DNA of 64,000 nucleotides from Ilex aquifolium (GCA_951799425.1 OX637392.1:53272093-53336092); one strand, 5' to 3'; positions 11,704 through 23,382 are shown, counted from the stretch's first letter. Made by a program: numbers and translations. The notes: a model not told the origin generated them from the sequence alone.

Positions 11704-13537
11704 ACGCGCGCCAGGTCGCGGGAAGCGTCCTACGCTTGAACACCATTTTTTGTCCGTACTTGTCGTTTGACTGTAACTGTTGTTTGTGAGCCGACCGTTG
11801 TGCTAATAAAAAACTAAAATTTTTTCGTAAAATTGGCTAAAGTCCTCTGTCGTCATTTCTTTCTTGCCAAAAATATTGTCGTGGTTAGTTGGGCTTTGCA
11901 TGCATAATGGTCGCGAAGACTTGTATATTTTTGTCCTTGTGTAATTTTGGAGTAGGTCTCCGCTCCCTTAGTGTACCATTGCAAATCCACTTGGATGACC
12001 CACCCCAAGAAAGAGCTCAGTTAGGGTCAGTCGAGGTTTTGAAGTATACCTCGAGGTTTGGGCTAAGGGACTCAGTCAATGTTTTGCCAAGCACTTCTAG
12101 AAAAATGTGGCATAAGCGCTGAAAAACACGACCCTTGGTCTTGAAAATTGCCGACACTATTCCTTGAGCATCGCGATTTAGGAGGCTTGTTGCGTTGACC
12201 AAATCAACATGTTGCGTTGACCAAATCAACATGTTGCATTGACTGTGGTTTTGGAGTGAAGGCCGGCTCAACTGACGCGAGGTCTAACCCACTGACCAAA
12301 GTCTAGCCCCTGATGCGAGGCTTGAGAGTCAGTTGCGGTCTGACAGAGATCATAGTTGATGGAGGTCGCGGTTGACATGGGACTTGGTGACGCTTGTGAG
12401 AGCCTGAATAGACTGACAGCCGAAGTGATGTGTCAACCTAAATGGAGCCTGGATTGGTTGCTGACTGGATTGCCGTGATTGATTGATGCGAGGCTACCTG
12501 ACTTGCTATTTGGCGTGACTTGGTGAGCCATGGTGATGGATGTCACCTCAACCTCATGACTCTTCCTTATCTTTCTTTATGAAATACACTTCAAACCTTA
12601 AAAAGATGGTGGACCCCACTATTTAGACCTCATGAGTTTTACGCAACAAAGTTTCATAAAATACACTTGAACTTCCAAAGTGATAGACCCCACAATTTTA
12701 ATATTTATAACTTCCACCCATTAAATATGAATGTGGACCCCACCAATAACTCATCAATTTTCCATAATTTTCTACCACCACTAGCTTCATTCATTTTTTT
12801 TTTTTCAAAATGATGTGCTACACTTCCTTTTTTTTTTCAAAGATTTTATTTCTCCATTTGAATTTTCCTTAAAATCCTTGGGCCCACTCATCATTGTATG
12901 TTTCTCCATTTTCTTTCTTTTGTTTGACCGTTCTTTCCTTGCTTGGTTTTGCATCGTTTCACACATTTGTTGTAGCAACCTGCTAGGACCCACTATGTCA
13001 AGACTTTATGGAATGTCTTTCCTTTTCTCTTGTTTTTTCTTTGACCGTTCTTCTTCCATTGGCAGTGAACTAGCGAGTGAAAAGGACCGCTGTGAAGGGG
13101 ATGGTCGGTGCAGTGAAGCATTAATGGCAAAGACCAAGCTGATGGTAACCTTCTTTGATGCGTTAATCAAGGCTTGAGTCGACTGCATTTAATGTTACTG
13201 CTTTTAGACCCTAAACACCTGGTTTGTTCCTGACATAGATGAGGCCTACCACTGTTGCACATCCGATAGTCCGTCTCGGTTAGAGAAGTAAATGACTGAC
13301 AACTGATTGGACATGGCAGATTGGCAACCCTTGACTGATACGTCGACCACAGGCCGCTAATGGTGAAGAGATTGAGGTGGACATCACACATTGTGGAGAT
13401 CTTAACATTCTAAAGTAATGGCTGACCCGACTTTATCTGTTGACTTCGACTTACCGAGTGTAAAGCTTAACGCATGGCCGGGCCCACTTATTCCTTGGCG
13501 CCTGTACCCAAGCCCATCCACCTTGTCTACTTTTATC
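11704..13537. other. Tat element non-coding spacer
   Basis: Internal DNA between the polypurine tract and the antisense gene. It holds a 22-bp tandem repeat at 12189-12243 and T-rich stretches. Open frames here are short and resemble nothing known. Long spacers between integrase and 3' LTR are usual for Tat elements. Confidence 0.6.
12189..12243. repeat. 22-bp tandem repeat in Tat spacer
   Basis: Two perfect copies and one partial copy of a 22-bp unit starting GTTGCGTTGACC, with starts at 12189, 12211 and 12233. Confidence 0.85.
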
Positions 13538-13544
13538 TATAAAT
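13538..13544 (+). promoter_or_regulatory. Candidate TATA box for the antisense PMD gene
   Basis: TATAAAT on the + strand is followed by a CT-rich stretch with CTTCCTT repeats (13585-13625) that looks like a plant 5' leader, then the ATG of the antisense gene at 13876. It suggests that the antisense gene has its own promoter, independent of the LTR. This is inference from motif and position only. Confidence 0.45.
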
Positions 13545-13756
13545 TAAAGGTTTCACACTCATTTTTACGTTTCTCATTTTCTCGAATCCCTCCTTCCTTC
13601 TTCCTTCTTCCTTCTTCCTTCTCCAAAGTGTCTCCACTTTGTTTTTCAAATATCATAGCCTTACACTTTTTTTTTTCAAGACTTTTATCCTGGTTTCCTC
13701 TTCCTAGTATATGTTTCTCTCCACTCTGCCTCTACCATTTGCAAAGTATCTAGCCC

Positions 13757-13761
<5 letters not shown>

Positions 13762-13802
<41 letters not shown>
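13762..13802. repeat. (AT)n microsatellite
   Basis: About 20 AT units between the candidate promoter and the ATG of the antisense PMD gene. Confidence 0.9.
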
Positions 13803-13803
<1 letters not shown>

Positions 13804-13875
13804 TTTTTTTAATAACTTTTTCCTTGCACCATATTTCATTCCCCACACCACTCTTATATTTTTTTTTCTTTTCTC

Positions 13876-16800
13876 ATGGCCGATCATCGTCATATTCACG
13901 CGGGTGCAGTACCTCCGTCTAAGGAGTGGTATCGCGCCCCTTTTCTCTGTGGTGATGTTGATCGATTTTTCGAGTACCTCTATAGTTATGTGCCCTAGGG
14001 AGAGGAGCCAGCCCATCCATTATTTTTGGATCCCCCTGCGCATCTTTATAAGGCCCCTTGTATCGATCCCGAGTTTGTGTTTCGGATGTCATTGGAGAGG
14101 GGAGACTACCCTTATTCTTTTATTGACTTTGAGACCTCATCTACTCCTTATGCTGGCTAGCATAAGTGGTCTGACCACATTCTTGCAGATGGGGCATTTT
14201 TGTGAAACTTTGGAGTCTGTCGGTAGTATATCTGCTATAAAGTTGTGCCACAAAATTAGCGTCAACTGACGTAATTCCAGCCTATTTTTTTTTTTTTGTC
14301 GTTGGTGTCGTGAGACTCATACCTTCGTCACCGCTTGGGGTGAGTTTACCCTCACTTTGGAGGATGTCTCGGTACTGATGCGATTGCCCATTTTTGGAGA
14401 TTCCATTTACCCCTCCGGAGATTCTACTCCTACCGAGGCGGCTGCAGTATCTTACTTATCTGACTGTTTTACCAAGGCCACAAGGTTTCCTTCATCTTTC
14501 AGTGTTGGAGGTAGTGCCGTCTTGGGTGAGGTTCTTTTTTAGGGACATCAAGCCTACGAAGAGCAAGAGTTCCAAGCGTGTTGGCCAAGATGGCCCTGGA
14601 TCCAAGAGTGAACATGTCTTGGTTGCCTTTATCGCAATGTGGTTGACGCGATACGTTACACTGGAGCCCCCTTATGATGGTATCAGCACCAGCGTTTTTC
14701 CTCTGACTGCTAGGTTGGCTCGCGGCTACGCAGTCCCTTTGGCTCCTCTATTTCTTGGGACCCTATATCTTCGCCTTGATGATCTGCAGGAGGCAACTTC
14801 CATTTCGATGGGGCGTTACGACATTAGTAGCTACATCTTTACCCTTTTCTTGCAGTTCTTCCTACTTGAGCGTTTCCCCGGATCTGCCCCTGAAGCCAAA
14901 CGTCCTACTTATGGTAGTCCTTCTCCTTGTGGACTACGGTGGTCTGAATGCTCCATATCTAGGTCAGTGGACCCCCTTCTCGATGATGAGTCACAATTTA
15001 TCTTTCGCCCTTATATGGTTCCTCATCCTATGGTCGAGTCGTCTTCCTATTACCACACCGAGTCCACAGTTATCACCGTTGATGTCATTGAGACTGTGGC
15101 TGACTGCTATTTTGATTTTATTGCTTGCTCTACCAAGGGATACCTTTCTTGCACTAGAGACCAGGGCATCGGGGTTGTGGCTTATAACCCACACCGGGTG
15201 GCTCTACATTCGGGTATGACCATGGCATTCCTTCTGCTCTAGGGGATGCTTCGAGTTATATTGACATCTTGCGCTACTATTTATTTGCTGACAGAGCCAG
15301 GCTACTTGGGGATAAAATGGTCATTATTCCTTCAACATCAGGGCTGGTATTTTTACGTCAAATTATCGAATTTATTGGACTGCTATGGCGTCTTCATTAT
15401 TATATTTTCCTGAGACTAAGGCTTGTGCATTGCCTCGAGATGCGAGCATCCAAGGCCTTTCCTGCTTGAGGAGTTTCAAGTCCAAGGTGAGGACTAGAGG
15501 GAGTTTGAGCGAGTTTGCCCCGGTCGACCATCCACTTAATCAATGAGGTGTTACGGGAGAGGGCCCCATGGAGATTTAGCTACGACGAGACCCCCTCGTT
15601 CGTGCTAAGGAACGCCTCACGAAGAAGTCTCGACGAGTTACCTTGAGGAAGTCCAGTGATGTTACGTCTGCTAGCACCTCTCACTCTAGTTGGCTGGCAC
15701 ATAGGACCCGGTTGCGGTGGCTAGTTCCTGCGCAGTCCCTCACTCTTGTTGCAAACTCTCCTTTTCGCCATCTGCGAAAGGTAAAAACCCCACATTCCAT
15801 TGCTTAGTGTTTTGGCCCTTAAGATTTTTTTGATACTCTTTTTTTTTTTTTAACCGTGTACATGCACCTATATATTCTTTCACTTGGGTCTTCATGCATG
15901 AGAGGCCACTAGAGACACAATTTGCTTTCTCAGGACGTCCCTTGGCGCGGAGGTCACAATAGGTGAACCTCCTGTGACATCTGCTACGGCGTTGCCTCCC
16001 CGGAAGGTCTAAATCGCTTGTGATTCTGATGACGACGATGACTTATGTAATATCAACACTGTTTTCCTTGGGAGACAACCTTTCATCCCTGCTGCTTCGC
16101 ACGAAGATGATGATGCTCAGTCTCTAGCCTGTAGTATTTCTGAGGGGTTGAGACCTCTTTCCTCTGGCGTCGCGCAACGCATGAAAAAGCACTAGGAGAC
16201 TATTGTCTCTTCCGCAGTACACACTTAGACTGTTCATTTTGTTATTTGTTATGTTTCCCCTAATCACAAACTAACCTTTTGCACTTTTTTTTTCGCTCTA
16301 GGTTTGTGACGTCGGCACGACTTTTCCCGAGGGTCGGTCTTCTGATTTCGTACTTGACATTAACCTTGCGGGACAGTTTGACTATATTGGCGCCGATAAG
16401 GCGGGTAGTCTAGAGCTATCTCTTTTCTCCGGGGGAGGGGAATCCCTTGACGAGCCATGAGGGTGGCCTTGGAAATCTCGATTAGGTAAGCTACTTCCCC
16501 TTTGGCCTGGACTTCTCAGATGCAGATTTTTCTGGTCTTTCGCTCAGTGACATTATGCTTTTTTAGAATGATTTTGGTGATAAATTTTTTGCGGGTATTG
16601 TTTCTCCAAGCTTGAGCGACGTGACTCTACCTCTTTCGGCACCTTCCTTGTTCTCTTGCTCGGATGTTCTAGGCACTACCCCGCTACAGGTCCCTCCATC
16701 ACCCTCATCTCAAACACTATCTCCATTTCCTCCGCTGATTGTTCCTATTTTTTTGACTGTCTCCTCGGATGTTCCTCTGGCGCCTATTTCGACCATTCCC

Positions 16801-17517
16801 TCCCATGGCAGTGCTTTATTCACCTTGCCCCGGAGGGACTCGCCTACTAACACTCGGCATCCCCAAACCAAGCTCCCCTCTCCTACTGTTACCGCATGTG
16901 CCTTTGCATCCCAACCGACTATGAGCACTTCCACCAATACTAGCCACGTTATCGAGAAGCGTGGTCCTGCACAGCCTTCTAGAACTGTCATGCTTCCCTT
17001 GCCCCCTCTATATGATGGTTCGGGCTGTGGCGAGGATACCGTTTCATGGCGCGGCGGGTACTTCACCACTCGACGAAGTATCCCTCTCTTGGATCGTTTG
17101 TTACAGTGTTTCCCCATGGTACTTCACTGTTTACTTGCGCAGCACGAACGTATGCAGTCTTTTATCTTGGACCTCATGACATCCTTGGTGTACACCTGTC
17201 AGCACCGATTAACGAGAGATCTTGGCCCATGCGACCTTCTCCATTTGGAGCGCGCAGTCCGGGACTTGCGGTGTGTTGGGATTACTGTTTCGATCATTGG
17301 AGACCGCATCGCTCATGCTAGTATTTTGTACGACAACGAGCATTCACAGAGGCTAGCTAACCATTTACGAGCGGAATATGATGACGTGCAACAAAGACTT
17401 GAGGCGCTGTGTGATATCTTGGGGACCCACGAACAGCTACATATGGACTACTTGCAGGCTGCGCAGGCCCTTGGGGATTTTGACACAGAGGCACCATTTG
17501 TTTGTGGATTATTGTAG
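13876..17517 (+). pseudogene. Antisense PMD-domain gene inside the Tat element, decayed
   Basis: A gene remnant opposite in strand to gag-pol. From ATG 13876 the frame reads MADHRHIHAGAVPP and WYRAPFLCGDVDRFFEYL, with stops near 13996, 14158, 14203 and 14221. At 14297-14542 it gives CRETHTFVTAWGEFTLTLED then VSVLMRLPIFGD, the hallmark of the plant mobile domain (PMD, aminotransferase-like). A frameshift near 14515-14530 moves it to another frame: FFRDIKPTKS, then VAFIAMWLTRYV, FPLTARLARGYAVPLAPLFLG, and RYDISSYIF to about 14860. More frame changes follow. The last open part, 16612-17517, is a Ser/Pro-rich linker and a helical C-terminus. PMD proteins occur as host proteins (MAIL/MAIN type) and in transposons. 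Introns are possible but not resolved. No catalytic activity is assigned. Confidence 0.75.
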
Positions 17518-17659
17518 CTTATGGATTATTGTAGCTTTTACATTTTTTTCACAAAATGTAACCAAAAGACAATTTTCATATATATATTAACCGATATTTA
17601 CATTTCTGTCTACCAAAATTCATTTACATGTTTTCTATGGATGTTTACATTTGTATCTC

Positions 17660-18083
17660 TCAGGAGCAGTATAGCTTCAACCATTTGGTATTAAAATTTT
17701 TCATTATTTTCTCTGACCCGACGTGCCCGATTTCACAATATCTGATGTCCTCAGCCTTACGGACTTCGAAAGGTCTTTCCCACTTGGCGGCGAACTTAGG
17801 AATGGTCAAGCCGCGCATAACACTTGGGACTTTTTTTAGCACCAAATGACTCTCTTGGAAGGTCCTTGGCTTTACCGTCAAGTTGTAAGCCTTAGACATT
17901 TTTCGGTGATATTTTTTCAAATGTTCCCTTGCCTCATCTCGGTGCTCGCTAAGTGCTTCTAACGCTGCATGTCTCACCTTTGAGGTCACTTCGGCTCTGG
18001 TTGTCAACCTCGCGGAGGGTACCACTATCTCTGCGGGGAGCACTATTTGCTCACCATAGACCAGTGAATAGGGCGTCGCGTCA
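17660..18083 (-). pseudogene. Integrase C-terminal region, catalytic core missing
   Basis: The minus-strand frame reads DATPYSLVYGEQIVLPAEI, then a helical stretch with HRKMSKAYN, then SHLVLKK and a chromo/SH3-like end (KWERPFEVRK, LKLY). TPYSLVYG..LP.E is the conserved segment after the third catalytic residue of gypsy integrases. Directly upstream, at about 18083, the protein is still in the linker/zinc-binding region (KLYTQMLDLGY). The whole DDE core, roughly 200 residues, is therefore missing at an in-frame junction. Confidence 0.85.
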
Positions 18084-18720
18084 TACCCCAAGTCTAACAT
18101 CTGGGTGTACAGCTTCGCCCCTCCTTGTTGTTCAGCGGCATGTAACATTTTTAGCACCTTAAAAACTTTGTTGTCCGCGAGGCACCTTAGGATTTTTCCA
18201 TTGAAACCCCCTTCTATATAGTTCATTGTTATTCATCAAGAACCTAGGGGCTCTTCTTTTGACCATTGTCGCGACATTCTTATCTGCCGAAAATGACTCT
18301 TCACATAGGAAGTCGATGTACAGTTGGCGTCAGTCCCCTACTTCTTCTACGATAATGCACTCTTTCAATTCTGGGTATTCCTGGCACTGGAGACAATTTC
18401 GTTGCACCTCCCTGGCATAATTGGCCATTTCCGGCCAATAGTACCCTCTCATCTGAAGTCTCCTATATAGACTAACGTCTGCGTCCCCATAGGTGTCTTG
18501 GTGGACTTGGGCCAACCTGTCGCGTGATTCTTACTGTGAAAGACATCTTAAGAGAACTCCCTCAGGGCCGCGGAAGTGTAGCATTCCGCTTATCACAGTG
18601 AATTGGTTCAGTTTTTTAACTGAGATTTCTCCTGTCCATTTTTCCAACTGTTCCACTATAGGGGTTCTCCAATCTTCATAGTTTGTGGCTAGGAAAATTT
18701 CAATAATAGGACTCGGCAGT
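18084..18720 (-). pseudogene. RNase H-integrase linker with two zinc-binding-like modules
   Basis: Minus-strand translation gives EDWRTPIVEQLEKW, LHFRGPEGVLLRCLS, a stop, VHQDTYGDADVSLYRRLQ, GYYWPEM, CLQCQEYPE, then a second similar series GDWRQLYIDFL, GGFNGKILRCL, LHAAEQQGGAKLYTQ, LGY. Each series resembles the linker and HHCC head of gypsy integrase. The first keeps a CxxC (CLQC). The second is cut before its Cys pair by the core deletion. Two such modules in a row occur, as far as I recall, in related plant Tat elements. Confidence 0.7.
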
Positions 18721-18769
18721 GTCTGTTTTTTTACTTGGATGGTCGTCTCTTCTTCTGCCATGTCTAGTT

Positions 18770-19170
18770 TTGATGCCAAAGTAGCCAGTGCATCGGGGAA
18801 CCTATTCTCTGTTCGTGGGGAGTGCTCAATGATGGCCTCCTCGAATTCCTCTAGCAGCCTCTGTACCAATGCCTTGTACCTAGCAAGTGCTGGCTCCTTC
18901 ACACTATATTCCCTAGTTACTTGCTTAATGATAAGTTTTGAGTCCCCCCTAATTTGGATGTTTCATACGCCTAACTTTCGTGTCGCGAGTAACCCTAGAA
19001 CCAGTGCTTCATATTCTGCCTCGTTGTTGGTGCATCAAAAATCCAGTTTGTATGACAAAGTTATTTTCTCCTTTCTTTCAGGTCTAGTCAGCATTATTCC
19101 CGCTCCCCCCCCCCCACTTAAGGTCAATGAGCCGTCGAACGCTAAGTGCCACTTGGGCGGGGGTATGACA
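18770..19170 (-). pseudogene. Second RNase H (archaeal-type) of the Tat element
   Basis: Minus-strand motifs in order: WHLAFDGSLTLSGGGGAGI, LDF*CTNNEAEYEAL, GDSKLI, and FPDALATLAS. The acidic residues DGS, NEAE, GDS and PDA are the four expected RNase H positions. A TGA lies between LDF and CTNNEAE. A second RNase H of this type after the usual retroviral one is characteristic of Tat-lineage elements. Confidence 0.85.
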
Positions 19171-19269
19171 TCCATTGTAGTAAGTATTTTCGCGATAGAT
19201 GCAGGTTCCACAGTTGTGGAGGATCCCGTGGTCTTTGAGAGTGTCGCGACTGTTGGAAGCTCCTGTTCT

Positions 19270-19745
19270 AGTTCTCCTCCTAGCAATAAGTCAACCAGAG
19301 CCTGACTTTTTATTACTTTCGGCGTAAGACACTTAATGTTAAATTTTGATAGAGCGAGGAACCATCGCGCTGCCCTTCCTGTTAGGGCGGGGCGCGTCAA
19401 TAGATACTTGAGAGGGTCACCCTTGGTCATCAGCTTGACCTCGTGAGTGAGAAAGTAGTGTCGCAACTTCTGTGCTGCGAATACCAAGGCCAGACAATGC
19501 CTTTCCGCCCTGGGGTACCTCGTTTTGGCATCTTTTATAATATGACTGAAGTAATAGATGGGCCTTTCCAGACCTCCACCTCTTGTGCTATTAATCCTCT
19601 GACAACCGTTCTAGTCAAGGTAAGGTACAATAATAAGGGTTGGCCTTTCGTGGTGCAACCGTAGTTTGGGTGGAGCTGAGAGCCTTCTTGATTATGTCGA
19701 GAGCCTGCTGTTGCTCCACATTTCAATTGAACGGTGCATTTTCCT
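19270..19745 (-). pseudogene. First RNase H of the Tat element
   Basis: Minus-strand fragments RPIYYFSH, ALVFAAQKLRHYFLTHEVKL, DPLKYLLTRPALTGRAARW and LSKFNIKC match the RNase H1 region that follows RT in gypsy elements. The frame changes at least once within it, and the upstream part is spread over other frames. Confidence 0.8.
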
Positions 19746-19833
19746 TGAGTAAAGGGGTGAACGACATGGTCACCTCAGAAAGGGCCGGAATGAATCGCCG
19801 TAGGTAGGACACCTTCCCGAGGAAACTCTTCAA

Positions 19834-20942
19834 CTATTTCTGGCTTCTAGGCTCGGGCATGTTCTGGATAGCCTTTATCTTTTCCGCATCTGGATCTATG
19901 TCATACCGATGTACCAGGAAGATGAGAAATTTCCTTGCTGTTACTTCAAAGGCACATTTTAGGGGGTTCATGCAAAGGTTATACTTTCGGCACCTTTCGA
20001 ATACTCTTCGCAAGTCTGCCATATGGTTCTCCTCCGTCTGCGATTTTACAACAAGGTCATCGACATAGTATTCCACAATATCGTGCATCATATCATGGAA
20101 AATCGCGACTATAGCACGTTGATAGGTTGCGCTTGCGTTTTTCAGCCCAAAAGGCATTACTGATAGTAAAAGTTACCGAAGGGGGTCCTAAAAACAATTT
20201 TTTTCTGTATCCTCCTCGGCCATCTTAATTTGATTGTACCCCACAAAACCATCCATGAAAGACATCATCACGTGGCCCGAGGTAACGTCGATGAGGATGT
20301 TGACATTTGGCAACGAGAACTTGTCTTTCAGGCACGCCTTGTTCAAGTCCTTGAAATCTACACATATCCTGATGGGCCCATTTTTTTTCTTGACGGGCAC
20401 TATGTTTGACAGCCACACAAGGTGCTGGATAGGCTTAATGAAGATAAACCGCTGTAGCTTTTTCAACTTTTCCTTGATTTTTATCATCACCTTAGGGGCG
20501 TAGTTTCGTGAGTGTTGTTTGACAGGTTTGTCTGAGGGGCGGATGTTTAGCTTGGGTCCAATCCAGGCATCTCCTCATATCTTCATGCAAAAACATCGGC
20601 ATATTCTATCAATAGTGTCAAGAACGCATGCCTCTTTTCGGGGGATAGCCCCTTGCAGATGAAGACTGGTCGCGGTGATTCTCCAAGTGAGGCGAGGTTT
20701 ACTTCCTCGAGTTTTTGCTCTTGCGGCTTAGGGTGGTCCTCCATGCATTCTGGCGCAGGGACAGTGTTGGTGGGCATCGCGGTGACGTTGGTCTCTACTT
20801 CATGCACCTCGTCACGGGGACTCATCTTCCCGGCCTCGCGAGTGGTCCCCCCCACACCATCATAATTGGTAAGTGACTCGCCCATCAGGTAGGACACGAT
20901 GGATACATCTCTTTGGAGCCACCTCCCGCAAGGGCTCTTCAA
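19834..20942 (-). pseudogene. Reverse transcriptase of the Tat element
   Basis: The upstream part gives GDWL-like and FICKGLSPEKRHAFLTLL. Then IVPVKKKNGPIRICVDFKDLN, FMDGFVGYNQIKM (motif A Asp), MPFGLKNASATYQRAIVAIF and YVDDLVVKS (catalytic YVDD, 20056-20067) follow. The order and motifs are those of Ty3/gypsy RT. The frame changes near 20500-20580 and there are stops before 19834, so the enzyme is not intact. Confidence 0.9.
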
Positions 20943-21700
20943 CTTGCCTTTTTCCTCGGGCTCGTTCTCCGAGCCTTTCTTTTATACTAACCCTCCGCGG
21001 TGTTACATAGCCTTCGTGCTGGACCTCCTCCCAAGAAGGGATAGGGAAGGACAAGGGCTGTTGTAGCAAACTGGCGGCTTCGTCATCCTCGGCCACTTCA
21101 TCGTATAGTGCTTCCTTCGCCAAGTGTGCCTCATTGCTGCTAAAGGGGTCCTCGGTCGCGGGTATCATCACTTCCTTTCCATTCCAAATCATCTTTATGC
21201 ACTGGTGGTACGTAGAAGGGACCGCCCCTAGATCATTCATCCAAGTGCACCCAAGGAACGCATGATAAGTCGTAGGAGCATCGATCACGTGGAAGGTCAT
21301 GGGTACCCTCACCTTCTCCATGACCAAAGAGACGGTGACATACCTTAGGGTCCTTCTTTTTGTCGCTGGTGAATCCGACAATGATAGTCATTTTTCAGAT
21401 GAAACTTGACTCGCAAAGTCCAAGTTGCTCGTATGTGGACAGAGGCATGACATTGACTGAGGCCCCATTGTCCAGAAAGGTCTTTTTCAACTGTACCCCG
21501 TTGATCTTGGTGGTGACATAGAGCGGGTGATTATGCTTCCAGGGTACTTGGCGATCTTGCGCCGTGTAGGTGATGGCATTAGACCTTTCCTTGATGCTAC
21601 GAGACACCGAGCCTTCCTCAACCATGCACTGCTCGGGGCCTGAGGGCAACTTAGCACACAAATCCATGATGGCTGCCAATCCGATACCACTAGTAAGTCC
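20860..21700 (-). pseudogene. Aspartic protease region of the Tat element
   Basis: A DNGASVNVMPLSTYEQLGL motif near 21455 is the aspartic protease active site, with Asn replacing the usual Ser/Thr after Asp. After a frame change come TFHVIDAPTTYHAFLGCTWM and AVPSTYHQCIKM, the flap and C-terminal parts of the fold. A linker rich in Glu and basic residues leads to RT. Confidence 0.8.
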
Positions 21701-21966
21701 CAACTGATTAAAGAAATTTTTGAATTTGATTGTTTCCTTCAAGATGCGTGCACTCGCATAGGGGTCAATCTCTGGCACATCGTGGCAAACTTCTAGGGTC
21801 TCTCGATTTAACAGGATTTCAGGCCGCTCTTCGAAGTTACCTTCTGTTAAATCCTCGATTTTGTCATAGAACGACATCATATGCACCTCCTTACCGTCCT
21901 CGTAGTCTATGAGGGGCCGATCGTGGACATTGCCCTCAGTGCCCGTCAGTACCAACTCTCCACTCT

Positions 21967-22837
21967 TTAAGCGCTTCTGAAATAGTCGACGTAGGTCCAA
22001 CAATCCTTAAGGTTGTGCTTGGTGTGGCGATGAAATTCACAGAATGTCGGGCTATTTTTTTTCTTCTCTAGTTGGCTCTTTTTCCACTGGTGGTAGCTCG
22101 ACATCATCATTCTTAATCCATTTGAATCTATCGGACTTCCTTCATACCACAAGGATACGGAGGTAGCTCCTCGGGCTTGGAGGCTTTCCCTCGCTTCCTT
22201 GGACGTTGACCCCCCTTGGGACCTCCTCGGTAACTGCAATAGTTACTTCTTTCCTCTTGTCCTTCCAACCGGCTATCTTGAAGGAGGGCTGGACCACCTC
22301 CGAAAGCCTTTGAATAGACTCACATAGCCTAGTAAAGGTTTTGAAGTCACTATTCATCAAGTATGTCTTGTATTTGTTATGCATTCCGTCGATGCAGATT
22401 CGAACAAGGGCCTCTTCGGTGACATTTTCCTGACACTCGATGGCTTTGTCACGAAACTTGTCAATGTATGTCATCAGGGCTTCTCCGTTATCCTAAATGA
22501 TCTTCATCAGGGAAAGTATTGTAGTACACTGTTCGACATGGAAGAACTTTACGTAGAACTATGTGACCAAGTTATCCCAGTCCCTCATCGATTTTGTCGG
22601 GAGTTTAGCATACCAGATGAAGGCCCTGTCCTTGAGGGACTTGGAAAATTCCCTTATCCAAAGAGGCTCGTGGAGCACATAGTGGCCAAGGCTATCAAGA
22701 TAACGGGTAATGTGCTCCCTAGGGTTTCCATTTTTTCCATCGAACTTCTCAAACTTCGGCGGTGAATACCTTGCAGGATACATAGCTTGTTGCACAGCCA
22801 GAGTAAACTTGGACCTTATGTCCATGGTTATTGGCAT
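21967..22837 (-). pseudogene. Gag core of the Tat element
   Basis: Minus-strand reading: PPKFEKFDGKNGNPREHI, YLDSLGHYV, FIWYAKLP, WDNLVT then TAG, FYVKFFHVEQ, MTYIDKFRDKAIECQE. It ends with a knuckle-like CEFHRHTKHNLKDC. This matches the retrotransposon gag domain (PF03732 type) and the C/H knuckle common in Tat gags. Two TAG codons stand where related proteins carry Gln. Confidence 0.85.
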
Positions 22838-22854
22838 GAGATCCTTATGTCTAT

Positions 22855-23382
22855 CTAGTAGGGCCTATACTTGGGCCAACGTGACAAACCCAACACTGGG
22901 CACTGGCAGTTCTGTGCTGGCTGAGTATGGCATCCAAGCAATTGCAGATGGAAACGAGGTGGTGGTGACGGGGGCTGGAAATGCTGAAGGCATGGTTGTG
23001 GGAACAGTGGAAAAAATAGTTTGACCCCACACTTGAGTAGTTGTCGGTGCCGTTGTAGAAATGGTGAGAGGGGCCATTTGGGAAGCTGCGAGACCATAGT
23101 TGTAGCCATTCGCAGCTTGCTCACATCCGAAGTCGTCAGAAAGTTTAGGAGAGGTGCACCAGTTGTGGTTGCAAATCTAGCTATAGTGGGTACCTTAGGG
23201 GTTGTGACATTTTGAGGGCCCATTGTAGCTTCCTGTTGTAGGAGTGTTAGATATCTAGTTGCAGTGGTTTGTTGCAAAAATGTTAGAGGATTGCCTGTGG
23301 TAGTTTGCTGCGAGGGAACTAGGGGGTTAGTTGCATCAATTTGTAGTGTAAGTGGTAGGGGTTCACTGACAGGATTTTGCAA
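22855..23382 (-). pseudogene. Gag N-terminal low-complexity region
   Basis: A 175-codon minus-strand frame rich in Thr, Pro, Gln and Leu, with repeated TTTG/TTTA-type units, lies just upstream of the gag core. It is probably the variable N-terminal part of Gag, now in a different frame from the core. No domain is recognisable. Confidence 0.5.

Noticed and set aside
11319..12122. Several + and - frames in the Tat LTR and spacer
   Set aside because: They are chance frames in GC-richer LTR sequence with no similarity to element proteins.
18685..19305. A 206-codon + strand frame over the RNase H region
   Set aside because: It is the antisense shadow of the RNase H2/linker coding sequence on the minus strand.
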